Positions 46,020 through 57,966 of a DNA stretch of 64,000 nt are shown piece by piece. Position numbers and translations under genes: made by a program. Where the stretch lies: NCBI GenBank assembly GCA_021234155.1, contig JAJEKV010000214.1, positions 498,001-562,000 of the forward strand. Direction: 5' to 3'. Numbering within the stretch: the stretch's first letter is position 1; each line of letters begins with the position of its first letter. This DNA is from Isoetes taiwanensis (Eukaryota > Streptophyta > Lycopodiopsida > Isoetales > Isoetaceae). The notes under the pieces were generated by a model that was not told the origin of the DNA, made no database searches, and saw nothing but the letters and a program-made list of their open reading frames with translations.

Positions 46020-48131
46020 GAACTGGAGGATAACACGGCCAGAAAACTCGGGGCTGATACTAACGGCAGGATCCATATCTATACGGTGCTAAAGGAAAAA
46101 AGCAAAGCACATCATGTACACCTGACGTATTTCTCCAGATTAATGGATTCCATCAGAATAAAAGATCTCCTTTCTCCAATCATCGAGAAACATTTTGGTG
46201 AAGAAGGGTTGGAAGCTCTCAGCACCACTACCTTTGGATGGAAATACATGGATAAGTTGTCCAGCCTGGTGTATAAACCTTTCAACACCTTCGTAGATAA
46301 ACGTGAACCTAATTGCCCATGCTCTAGCAGAGCCCTGATTGATTATGTTGACCCAGTGCACAAGCACATTCTGACCACTGATTGCAACATCATACGTAAT
46401 AGAAATCTGAGAAATCTATTCTTGATGGGTTTGAATCATATTCCCCCAGAAAAAAAATGGATATCAATGAGTGCATGGGTACTCGCATTATCGACAGGTC
46501 TACACTCTTTTTAAGGGTGAACAGATTTATATTAAAAAATATTGAGCATAGAACTTTGCAGCTGATCGAGACTTCATTAAGAGAAAGGGCTCTGACAGTA
46601 ATGACGAATACCTCAACTGACTGAAGGGCAAGATCGACATTACATCTTGCAAGATGATGTGGAAATTTATAAAAGAATTAATATGGGTTAAGAGAAACAC
46701 GTATATTTCGTGCATTGATAAAGCAACTAATAACGCAAGCTTCATGTGCCCAAGATTAGCTAAGATTTTAGCTTACGTAAAAGATTGAACAGCCATGACT
46801 TTATTTTTCGACAAATTTCGCGGGCGATTTACTGAAAAGATTTAATTATGGAATTGTCTCATATCCTGAAATGGGACCAGCTACCTGATGAGCTACCACC
46901 ACTTCCATACCTACTTGGGATATATAAAGCTCACAAGAACACCTTCCGTTGGATTACTAATGCCCATAATACGATGTTCACTGAAATTGCAGATTTAATC
47001 ACACAAAGCCTTAAATGTATTATCAACATTTGGCCTGATATCTCAGCTAACAAGACCAAGGATATTAATGTATTCTGCCCAAAAGGTTTCAGCCCGAACT
47101 GGATGGTTGATTCCGTATATGAGGTGGCTCTCAATTTACCAAGCATAATTTCTAGTGTCTTTGTTGCGGACATAGCTAAATGCTATGAATCAATCCCACT
47201 TGAAGGGGAAGACGGCATCTGCTACATTATACAAAAAATTATATCTGAGGCGTTCAAATTCCAGAAGGCCATGAACCACAAATCTAAAATGTGGTACAAA
47301 AGAGTATCAAGCAGCAGCAAGGAGGGTTTCATTGTTAAGTGGGACACCAAAGCCAAACAACCGGACTGCTGGATTGAGTTAAAATGTCAAGAACTATGTG
47401 AAATGAATGTTTGGCTATTAAGGAACTGCTGGCTTTGTAATAATGAGACCACATGGAGACAAAGTTCAGGTATCCCAATGGGTTTCTCATGCTCACCTAA
47501 CTGGTGTAATCTCTTTTTAGCCTGGTTCGAAGAAGAATTCATCCTGAAACTAGCAAAAGCTGGTAGATATAGAGACATAGAAAGATTTAAAAGTGCATTC
47601 CGCTATATGGATGACTTGCTGCTAATTAACTGTGGGAACCCTTCCATTTTTCTTGATAAAAATGCATCCATTGGGATATACAAATGGAAACACATAGAAA
47701 TCAAGAATGAGATCAAGCAGGTTTGTTGGCATTGGATTTGGACAAAAAAGATTGGCATGGTGCTAATTTTTCTTAACATGAGAATACAAATAATCAATGG
47801 TAGTTTGGGACTGTACCGTACCAGCAAGTATGACAAAAGGAATAAACTTCCCTTTCATGTCAGAAAGTATATTATGGCAGATAGCTGTCGGCCATATTTT
47901 CAAGCAAGCAAAGTCATATGCTCACAAGTTATGCCCCGTCTATATGTACACAATAGTTTTAAGGGTGCATAAGCTGAAGATTTGAATATCATTATGGACC
48001 TGTTTATACACAATGGTTTCGACAGACGAACTATTGTCCGAAATGTTTGTACAGTCCTTAAACAAGAATTTCCTGGACTCTGCTACAACACTACAGATCT
48101 GATACCTCTCCTAAAGTACAGGTATTTCTGA
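46020..48131 (+). CDS. RT (ORF2), unit 4 (frameshifts near 46450-46840, 47690-47960)
   Basis: The main exon of ORF2. A frame is open from 46020 to 46514 (N-terminal blocks with CPCSSRALIDYV) and from 46848 to 47972 (374 residues). The second contains YLLGIYKAHK, ADIAKCYESIP (motif A), WRQSSGIPMGFSCSPNW (motif B) and FRYMDD (motif C, codons at 47604). It is the best copy through the catalytic core. Between them the sequence is damaged where unit 3 has CTG or CAG (GGTACTGTTATC reads GGTACTCGCATTATC here). From about 46020 to 46600 it differs from unit 3 mostly at silent sites. Motif A resembles that of telomerase and Penelope-like RTs. Confidence 0.75.
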
Positions 48132-49228
48132 TTATTCATACTCTCTATTTGTTCTTTATTTACGGGTAGAGTAGGGTCCTAGCATGCATCTTTGGGTGCC
48201 CCCAACGCCTAGCATTAAAATGCTTTTATAAATGAAAGGACCCTACTCCCTGCGGCAGGAGGTAGGTGCTATATATACATATATAAATATAAATATATAT
48301 TGGACTGGAACTGGCTGATTTATTTGACTTCATAGATGTAGCTTGAAACTACACTGGTGGGGTCTGACACCAGTTCACAGTTTGACCTAGTAGGGCAGTT
48401 TGTCTAAGCCTGCATATGTTTCCATATGTCCCTCTCCATCATGAGAACTACTTGTGATGTCATAATCAGGGTGTATCACCATAGGATAAAGTGACTACGT
48501 CCAAGTTTCGTATATCATATAATTTGAGCAAATTGCCGTTATGGTCTACGAGACACCATTAGCATTAATTTAATGAAACATAGAATATTTCATTCCCTTG
48601 ATTATAACAAGGGAATGGACCTACGGGATCAATCCCAAGTTTGGACCTATGGATAGACCTATAGAAAAGTTATGGGCTTATACAGCATAGGATCATTCTT
48701 GCTTATTCTTGTATATTCTTTTTTATTCTGGTTTACTTCAGGTTTCATTAACATATTACCATGTTCTTGAGGTATAAAAGGTAAGGATTCAAGATTTTTA
48801 TCATGCTTAGAATACAGGGTGCAGTAAAAAATATAGATACCATGAATTTTGACATATTCATGGATTCATATTGAACATGGAGGCATTCCACTCATTTCAC
48901 TTATTCTAACTTCTAAATGTTTCAATGGTAGAATTAAATACATATTTTGTAGTCAAATGACCTTAGGGTTTGGACCATTGCCTAACTAGGCGAATACATT
49001 GAATAAGAAGACACTTAGGTGATACCGGAGGAGGCGTAATTAAATGCAAACCGCTTTTATTTAGAGGTATGTCCAAGCATTCAACTCTTGACATGTAAGA
49101 CTAAATCGGAGGGAATTCCAGCATTAATGGGTGCCGTTTTTGAGGTAGTAGTCTTCCTTTCATATCATATTCCTTCATTTCGTATCATACTCTTCCATCT
49201 GCTCGTCTCCATTCCGGCCATCACAAAC

Positions 49229-49532
49229 ATGAGTGGAGTGAAGCTTAAGTCCCGGGAGGCCACCAGGGCAAAGAATAAGGCCTTTAAAGGATATTGGCAT
49301 CCCTAGAAACAAGATTACTACCTGAGTAAAAATGCCAATCTCGCCAGATTATTAAGAGGTGTTTAGCTAGAGCTGCAAATGCCAAAGCTATGACAGAGGT
49401 AGAGGCGTAAGATCCAAAAACAATCCTATCTACAACAATCCAAAGAAATCCTTTCAAGTGATATGGAGGACCCGGACATGCTACAGCCACACAAGAGGTT
49501 CTTTTAGCATAACTACTAATTTCAGTTCTTAA
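49229..49532 (+). pseudogene. AT-hook ORF, unit 4 (frame-broken)
   Basis: Starts ATGAGTGGAGTGAAGC, but AAGTCCCGGGAGGCCACC has an extra C and lost bases follow, so the AT-hook is out of frame. The acidic tail region is partly readable. Otherwise equivalent to 41842-42146. Confidence 0.55.
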
Positions 49533-50657
49533 CATGTATTGGGCCTAAATATCTCAGCCACCACGCAGATCTTAGAGTCACATTTCTGAAACTTCATTGT
49601 CAACTGATGTATTGTTATGACTGCAAGAAGGTTTCTACTATAGTTTACTCTACTTTACTTTACTTTTCTTATGTTTCATACATAAAATATGATTATTTGC
49701 ATGCATGCATGCAAACCTTGTACTTTATTTATTGAAATTCTTATATCCATTCATGCATCTAAAGGAGCAGGATAAAAACTGAGGCTCTATCTCCCTTGCT
49801 TACCTGACGACCCTCTCATCATTACCATAGATTTGCTAATGTATGTCTGGTTGGTTGCAGGTAACGTGGAGACCCTCCCTTTATGTTTCATGTTTATGTG
49901 ATGGATATATGTACTATGGACCACCTGGACGAACACTTCGAATGGAGATTGCTGATGATCTTCTGGAGTGAAGACTACTTATTTCTTTCTATCACCAAGA
50001 TGGAACCATATGTTTTCTTTCTTTCTATCTCATTTTGAGTACTTACAATAGAACTGCCATGATATACTCCGTTTTTGCTTTGCTGCTGAGATCTAAAGCA
50101 TATGATGAATGCTTCAATCAGATCTGAGGGAATATGAACATATCACCGTAATTTGTGGGCACCATGTGATAATATAATATAAATATAATGAACGATTTTG
50201 TTAGCACGCCTATAAACAAGTTGTTATTATTATGGATATGATCGAGAAATACAAATGACCGGATTTTAAATGCTTTCGATCTACATAATAGAATAGTCCA
50301 AGAAAAGTTTTGTAAACCTCCATTTTCATGGTTGTTTTCATAATACTAGTTATGTCATATCTTCTATAATAATCTGATTCTTAACTTTGGACTCATTTCT
50401 TGTTAAAATAAAGAATAAGTCCGAAAGACTTAAATATACCACACTATGGTAATGAACAAATAAATTAAGCTGATTATCCGACTTATTTTATTTGTGTTTC
50501 CTTCACCAATATCCAGAATAGGCCAAGATCTCAAACATCGTGCATGGAGATTAAGGATTTATCTTGTCTCTACTTGTGATCGGGCTTCCTTATATGCAGT
50601 TATAAAGGTAAGAATGTACATTCTTTATTGAATCCACACTCGTATAACAAAGAGTCT

Positions 50658-50677
50658 AGGAGACATACATGTCTCCT
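50658..50677 (+). other. Near-perfect palindrome in the spacer
   Basis: AGGAGACAT-AC-ATGTCTCCT, 9-bp arms with a 2-nt centre. The same is present near 43265. In unit 2's spacer (about 35870) the last arm is altered at the following CCTGAGCAG. Possible protein-binding site or RNA hairpin. Confidence 0.5.
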
Positions 50678-51052
50678 GAGCAGACAAAGTGTGGCTTTAC
50701 AATTACTTGTGAGTTGTTCTCAAATACATAAGAAAGCAACTACAAGTTAATCGCATAAAAGATCCGAACAAAGGAAATGGTTCGCTTATCATTCTTTTCC
50801 TCCTTTATACACTTAGATATTTCTGAATTCCAAATGGGGACTTCTACTTATCATCATATCCCCACAGAAAAATGATTTTTGTCCTGCCTACTTCATATGT
50901 ATAAACTGAATTTCTCTACTTACTGTCCACAATTGACTCAGGAGAACATGGGCCTGGGTAGTGCCAGGACGGACTCTCTCTAGCTTCGGTCAAGAGACCA
51001 AGTTAGTAGTAGTAAGTTCTTTTGCTAGATGAGACCCTAGTATAAAGATAGA

Positions 51053-51072
51053 GTGTATATATATATATATAT
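51053..51072. repeat. (TA)n tract at element border
   Basis: The TA run separates the truncated retroelement array from the ACAAGTGG terminus of the 10-kb element. In intact units the same place reads only GTATATATGC, so the run expanded or arrived with the insertion. Confidence 0.85.
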
Positions 51073-52545
51073 ACAAGTGGTTCTACTATGAGGGACTGCA
51101 CAAATTCGACCGGAAGCCAATGCAGAGTCATTCAATGAAGATTCTATAAGCATTTCCCTAGGCTCTTTATGAATCCTATGTTAACAAAGATTCTTTTTAG
51201 AATCTCCTAGATTTCCAAAGATTATGCCAAGATTCTCCAAGATTCTACAGAGATTCCCCTAGATTCTATGAAGATTTCCCTAGATTTCCCAAGATTCTAT
51301 CAATATTCTTAAAGATTTTATGAACATTCCCTTAATTTCCCTAGGTTCCCAAAGATTCTCTTGATATTCGTCTAGATTCCCAAAGATTATCCCAAGACTC
51401 CTCTAGATTCCCCAAAATTCTATGTAGTTCTATTGAATTCTCCAAGATTTGATGAAGATTCTCCTAGATTCCTTTAGATTATAGGAAAATTCTCCATGAT
51501 TCTCCAAGATTCCATCATGATTTCACTAGATTCTCAAAGCTTTTAGAAAGATTCCTTTAGATTCCCAAAGATTCTCTTAAGATTCCTCTATTCTCTAAGA
51601 TCCTATGAAGATTCCCTTAGACTTGACATGATTCCATCAAGATTCCTATAGATTCTTAAAGATTCTATAAAGATTCCTTGGATTCCTTTTTAAATTCTCA
51701 AAGATTCTCTCTTTATTCCTATATATTCTCGTTGATTTTCCAAATATTCTCTTTATATTCCCTTTTATTTCCAAGATTCTCTTTAGATTCCCATAGATTC
51801 CCAAAGATTCTCTTGAGATTCCCATAGATTCCCTAAGATTCTCTTGAGATTCCTTTAGATTCTCTAAGATTCTATGAAGATTCACCTAGATTCTCCAAGA
51901 TTGCATCAGGATTCCTCTAGATTCTCCAAGTATTTATGAAGATTCCTTTAGATTCTCCGAGATTCCTATGGATTCCCTTAGAGTTCGATCACATTGGCTC
52001 CAACTACAAGCGGGCGCGGCCAAACCACCACTCATTGGAAAGCTCTCATGAGAGGAGTCCAATGGCGTGGGTCCCACCTTCATCCGACCCCCTCGCAAGC
52101 TATGTACCTTTGAATGCGATTAAACAAAAGGAAGCTTCATAGAAAGTCCACTCATAAATGCTTTGCCACCTCATTACCTTTTTATTAATGAGGGTGACAC
52201 CTCACCTCCTTTAAAAAAATCAATTTAATATTAAAAAAGTCAATGGCTAAGATTTATGCTCACCTTTTGATCTAACGGTTAATATCGCTACACCAAAGTC
52301 ACTTTTAAAGGACCTTCCTTGCACCTTCCTCATAAAACCAAGGGCTAGGATTTATCCTCCCTTTTTGATCCAACGGTCCGGGGATGTGGTGCATGCCCCC
52401 ATGCATGCCTCCATGCATGCCCATAAGGAATGGATGGCTCTGATGCTGCCACCTCACTGGACCCACCTTAAACGGACGACATCCGGGCATGTAAGAATCA
52501 AACACATTATATAGAAAAGTTTATGATATACCTTTATATATATAA

Positions 52546-52560
<15 letters not shown>
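51073..52560 (+). repeat. Left inverted-repeat arm
   Basis: Starts at the TA tract with ACAAGTGGTTCTACTATGAG. From 51140 to 51980 it consists of degenerate AGATTCCCATAGATTC words. It then runs through unique-looking sequence to a TA-rich end (52525-52575). It is the inverse of 59705-61160. Frames read through the AGATTC array (for example a Leu/Arg/Glu repeat on the minus strand at 51646-51885) are spurious. Confidence 0.8.
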
Positions 52561-52580
<20 letters not shown>

Positions 52581-55500
52581 TATATATATACAATTATTTT
52601 ATGGGTCCTATGGGGGGTTGAGTGTGGGTAGAGATTCATCTCGGCCGTCTATTTTCTGAGGTGTCGCGACAATAGCCCTTGGATTTGATGGGGGGCATGC
52701 ATGGGGCATGCACCCCATCCCTGTGCCGTCGATCGGGCACGTGAGAAATCGTGGCCCTTGATTTCTTTTAGGGAAGGTGCAAGGAAGGTGCTTTGCTTTA
52801 TTTGGGGCTTTTAATTTGAGCCGTTGGATTTAGGGATTCAATCTTGCCCGTTGATCGTTGATGAGGTAGTAGAGTATCTGATTGAGGTAGCCCTAAATAT
52901 TAATTAAGACTCATAATTGCGGCAAGGGAAAAGTAAAGGGAAACCAGGGACGAAATTAACTTCCCATGACGTATCCTTAGTTCGGTTATGGCGCATGAAG
53001 GCTTTGATGGTGTGCAATCCGGCCAGTGCATCCATTCCGTGCATCCATTCTACTTATAATATTTTGGAAACAAAATGTGGGCGCTCGTGATTAGTTTTCC
53101 CTCTTGCAGTTCTTAGACATGGCGAGTGTCTTCTTGGAAGCTCGATTCCTTTTCATTTAATCCGCGACTCTTTTTTTACGCAATTTTGTTTTGGCAAACC
53201 AAGGCTTGCTAATCCGGTAAGGTACTTAGATGTAGAATCCAATCTATGGAGCTATGATCCGGCTCTATCCGATATGTGTTGTTTCTTTTTGCGGATACAT
53301 TGCATCTATTATATCTTTTCCAAGATTTTTGAAGTAGTTTCCGAGGATTCTCTCGGGCAATGCCCTAACAGAGCCATTTTTACTTGGATTCGGCAATGGA
53401 TCCGTCGAGCTTCTCAATTTGGTTGTCAATCATTTATTTAATTTTGAACTTCGGAACTCCCACTAATTTCTATGGTTTTTTCTTGAGACAAACTAGGTTA
53501 TATCTCATTGAAATGAGCTACGATTTTAAGTGATCCGCCATCCCCGATCATACACATTTATGGAGGTTAAGGTTTTATAAATGTTTCAACCCAGTGCGGT
53601 AACTCGAGTTCGGTTTTGCAACAAGTGTACTATGGGTAGAGAATCCGTTTCCGATTTCGGATCAAGGTCAAATCGCCTACCGCAAGGTAAGAAATTTGTA
53701 AATATTTGAGCGGAGACTCTGCGAGAATCCGGCACCTTCATTTGATAACTTCAGTCCAACGCTTCAAAATCCGAGTTCTTCTATCGGATCTGGCGGGTTC
53801 GGCAATGGGTCGTCATTCCTTTTGCGTGAATCGAGGCTGGCGGATTTATAAGTTCTCACGCTTCTTGAGGCCTATTCAGGTTGCTCTTGGCTGTAATCCC
53901 AGGTGATCTCGGGGTCGAAAGAGAACATTTGTGGTCAATCCATTTGCCTTTTAACTCTTTGGGAAAAGTGCTTAATTTTGATGTGATTAGCAAAGGCTAA
54001 CTTTTCGGGCTTGATTACATCCGTGGTGCTGCATATGGGACCATCCGGCTTTTGGATGTGGATGCGATGTCATATAAATAGAAACACCATTTTTATCATC
54101 TCGGTTGGATGAAATAAAATTCTTAGGCTTGTTATTTGCCATCTTTTGAAACTTCTAGATCCGTGTCTTTATTTTCTTTCTTAAGATGGGCGTCATTATC
54201 CATATTATGTTTTTGCAAAATAAAGAATCTATCTTAACAGAATCCAAGCTCAAGCGCAATATGGAAGTTCTGATTTGATCCATCGCCTACTCCTAGTCAG
54301 TATGGTCTTCCCCTTGAATTCCATGGCATTGAGATTTTCATACGCGATCTGAACCGAACCCCGGCCCAGTTCTTTACTTGGTTCTTTGAATTTAATCCTT
54401 ATTTTCTGCAGGGTTTTCGATGGGTCTGAGTATCTCTGCCTAGGTTGATTGTCATCGCATTTCTTTTCGACCAATTTTGTTCTGTACATGGCGAAGTTGC
54501 TAGACCGGCGGTCTGGCGGAGCATTTGGTTGCAAGGTTAGTTTTGTTGGCTTATCATTTGTCTTGAATGCGGCTTCTATTCGGAATGTGGTCTCTCTCTT
54601 ATTCAAATTGTTGCAATCAGAAGTGCCGATTCATGCATAAAATTTTGCGAGAGCAAAGGCTTTCACTTGAAACTGCTTGAGCTATTACCTGGGAGTCCCT
54701 TGAGTTTGGAATCCCTTGAGTTTGATGCAACACATTTTGGAAACGTTTCAAGATTTATAAATCACAGGTAATTTTATCACTCATTCTTGATGTATATAAA
54801 ATGCTGAATAATATTTTTGAGATTTTCCAGTTGTGCACCAAATCTAATTAACTACCAAGTTTTAGTGGAAAGCATGGATTGCCAACTTGCCCATGTTGGG
54901 CTATATGCTAGTACGGATGTAAGTATGAACATTTATGCAGTTTATTGTAGATAGTCCATACTGTTATTGCCAACTATTTGGCCAAAGGCTGTAGCTTAAC
55001 TGAGCAATGAGGGATTGGAATGCTGGGATTCGACGGAGTTCTTTCCTTATGGTATTCTCTGAGTGCTATTCTTGGGTACCACTCCCAATTGTGCTTAAAA
55101 AAAGGGCGGCTGCTGTAGTCCGGTATGCAAAGGTCGTGTAGCTAGATTGTTTTTGTGCAGGCTTCTTCACAGAGCTAGACCCAAAAACCTCCATTTTTGT
55201 TGCTCTTAATAGGTACGAAAGCCACAGGAAGATTCTCAGATGGTCGTTTAGCTGTTGATTTCCTGGGTAAAATCTTATTAAATCTTGATCAATCATCTTT
55301 ATTTTAGTCGCATTCTGATGGATCCTGTGAATTTTTACAGCTCATCGATTGGGAATTTTTACAGCTGAAGATTTTGAGGCCCGCTGCGTTGCAGATTATC
55401 CAAATCTCAGAACTTCTGCAGGATTGAACCAGTGGCCGAATTATATGTCGAAATCAAGCGACTTGAATTTTTTTCCTTGGATTCCATATGGATTCCTCTG

Positions 55501-57289
55501 CTTTACTGCTTGCAGGTTTCATACTTCTCATTTAAAAGGCCAATTGGTGCATTTCTTAATGCTCTTAATTGGTGATGAAGACATCCCTCTCAATCAGGTT
55601 TTTGCATTTAAATTAAACATTGAGTAACAAAAAAGGGAGGATGGGTTATACCATATCTGCATGCCATGCCTGAGATAAATGTTCTTTGCATTCCTTACTT
55701 TATGTAGCTCTAAAAGGAATTCTGCTATTCTTAGCCAAAAAATAAATGTGTTTACATGTAATGATGTCTCTGTTTTGTCTGCAGGCCGTTTGTTTTTTAC
55801 ATGTAATTTGAAATGTTCTTTACATAATACAGTTATGTAAGACTGGTGACGCAGGAAAATAGTCTTAATATTGTTTTTGGAGCGGATTTGGCATATTGGG
55901 CTATACAGTTTGTCTGATGTCGTATTTCTTAAATTTGCAGAGAAGTCCATCATTCTTGCAGCTTGCGACTGCTCTTAATAACCCTATGTGGCTGTAATGC
56001 CAGTTAGCTATCTGCTGCTAGTTTAAACTTTTAGTTCAGAAGTTAAGTATCATATTGTACTCTGCCAGCAAGTAAGTCGTAGGTTTTTTTTTGTTTCATT
56101 TCTAGTCAATAATGGTGTCTTTTCTTTCGATGTACAAGGATACTTCAGGATAGGTGACCCCTCACTTTGCTCATCTCATCGTATGCTCGAGAACATATTA
56201 TGTATGTCCTACTCTCTTTTGTGGTAGGTTTTTGCAGCTATATTTACTACTTATCTTCAGTTAAAGTTAATAATATTATATGTTTTAGAGAACTTGTGCA
56301 CATGCTTGAGCAGAGAACCTTAACCTGCTTGAAGGCTTTAATCTGCCATGTTCTCCGAGTGAATGATATGCGAGCAAGGTGGTTCTTCTATCCAGCTCAA
56401 TAACATTTCTTCTTATCTTGAATATTTTGAGGTGCAAGTAAATTCATTATTTGAATTTTTTTTTAACAAAATGATTATGGCAAAAAAAAAAGGGACCTTT
56501 GGTGGGCTGCATGGCACATATATGTATTTAAATCTGCATCACAAATGTTGTTAGTATCTTGGAGTCTAGTTTTACACATAATCAGGTAATTTTCATGCTT
56601 GATTTAGTATAATAGCTGAATATTATATATGCTGATTTTAAGTTAAGTGCCAATGTATTTTGAGTAGCGAAATTTTAGCTGGATATAAGCATTATAAATT
56701 CCTCAAATGCATAGCTATAATATGTGAAATGGTCTACTCTTACAAACTGGACTGTAGTTGTCGTCATTCAAAAGCATTTTTTACAATGGGTTTTTTACGT
56801 AGGTTTACAATGGGCTCTCTAAGCCTACTTAAAATGGGCATTTATCCGTTGAGGACAAGCACATACATGAATTTAATTGGCTTAGATTAAAATGGACGTT
56901 TATCCGTTTAAAAGAACAAGCAATACATGAATTTAGTTTAGAACTCTTTGGTTATTTGTTTGGATGGCATCATATTTAAAGGTAGTATTGAGAAATATGC
57001 CTCATGCTAATGCCAGTGCTTACTCCTTAGATAGTTGTAAGAATGTTGCTTATGACCTAGTAGGTTTGAGATATCCTAGACCATTCTAAAGCAAAACATA
57101 AGGGTATGTGCATGGCGTTTACTAGGCCTATAATGTTTTGATAGAGCAAGGCACAACGTTAGACAACTGTGTCAATACTTCAATGACTTTAATGTGGTGA
57201 AACTTGGATGTTGCGCATCGTTCTATACCAATTTAGATGTATTGGAGAGAGTGATTTAATACAAGAATCCAACACCTTATGTTGAATGC
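52561..57289. other. Interior of the 10-kb block, no recognised gene
   Basis: Scattered short frames are present. The longest, 54250-54606 on the minus strand (118 aa), has a coding-like composition but no recognisable motif. On the plus strand, exon-like pieces with GT donors or AG acceptors (for example GGTTGCAAG|GTTAGT at about 54535, TGCTTGCAG at 55515) hint at a captured gene fragment. The part 53000-54500 shows the CCG/CGG substitution signature. No transposase, helicase or RT motif was seen. Confidence 0.4.
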
Positions 57290-57940
57290 AGCTGTGGGCA
57301 ACCTCGATTTGTTTTAGGGCTAGTGTGTTGCTACTTGAGCCGAATGTCTCTGCCACTAAATCAACCACGTGCCTTGCTGAGGCCATTATGCCAAAAATCA
57401 TGGTACAACCACTGATAGTGAAACCGCTCATAGTACAAATTTAGTGAAACCCCTTGAGGGTGGGGTTGCCTTCACATAGTTCCCTGCAACTAGTGAATGT
57501 GGCGTTGGCCCTATGGGGCCAAGAGTAAGAACTATGAAGTCAAACTGGTTGTCATTTAATGCTCAGTTCACAGACAATATTCGCATATTTTGATGTTTAT
57601 CTCACTATGCCAATATGAGGAGTTGAACGGTCCTCAATAACAGAGGAGCAAAACGATATGCCAAATTAAGTAGCATGGAACCTAAAACATAGTTATCTAG
57701 GCATATTTACCTCATGCTCTGCTTTTTTAAAGGGTCGCATTCACCTAGACAATAGTTGCAAATGCACAGCATTGAAATGCCTGATGAGATAGCTGTGGGC
57801 AACCTCGATTTGTTTTAGGGCTAGTGTGTTGCCACTTGAGCCGAAGGTCTAGGCACAAAATCAACCACGTGCCTTGCTGAGACCATTATGCTAAAAATTA
57901 TGGTACAACCACTGATGGTGAAACCGCTCATAGTACAAAG
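57290..57940. repeat. Direct repeat pair of about 150 bp
   Basis: 57290-57439 and 57791-57940 both start AGCTGTGGGCAACCTCGATT and run to CCGCTCATAGTACAAA. The second copy ends at ACTTGT and a TA tract, in the orientation of an element terminus reading left. The 350 bp between them holds no gene. Confidence 0.85.
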
Positions 57941-57946
57941 ACTTGT

Positions 57947-57966
57947 ATATATATATATATATATAT
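57947..57966. repeat. (TA)n tract between two outward-facing element ends
   Basis: The tract is flanked by CTCATAGTACAAAGACTTGT on the left and ACAAGTATTTGTACCATGAG on the right. These are inverse forms of the same terminus, so two family members abut head to head at one TA microsatellite. Confidence 0.8.

Larger units (their letters stand above)
24285..51052 (+). mobile_element. Tandem array of a ~7.4-kb intron-bearing RT element (about 3.6 units)
   Basis: The same gene order recurs head to tail. The YMDD-encoding TATATGGATG lies at 25421, 32811, 40225 and 47604, giving spacings of 7390, 7414 and 7379 bp. The left unit begins inside ORF2, so it is 5'-truncated. The right unit stops at a (TA)n tract at 51053 where another element starts. 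There are no LTRs, no target-site duplication was identified, and no GIY-YIG domain was found. The RT resembles the Penelope/TERT branch: motif A is ADIAKCYESIP, and motif B is GIPMGF followed by N-x-x-L/F. Tandem copies and introns retained in genomic copies are established Penelope-like traits. An alternative is a tandemly integrated circular DNA replicon. Family placement is inference. Confidence 0.8.
48132..51052 (+). other. Unit 4 spacer, truncated at right
   Basis: Contains the post-RT stem-loop (48169-48248, damaged in its inner stem at former CTG sites), the 10-bp hairpin (48591-48617), the AT-hook ORF and most of the following spacer. Homology to the other units ends at AAAGATAGAGT before a TA run at 51053. 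The equivalent continuation (GCTGAAACATCCG) is absent here and was not found beyond 61203. Confidence 0.65.

Noticed and set aside
24285-51052. Tandem integration of a caulimovirus-like (pararetrovirus) genome
   Set aside because: The unit length would fit, but no movement protein, coat or aspartic protease motif was seen, and the RT motifs and introns fit a Penelope/TERT-like RT better.
51646-51885. Leu/Arg/Glu-repeat protein on the minus strand
   Set aside because: A frame through the AGATTC-type array; the periodicity is that of the DNA repeat.
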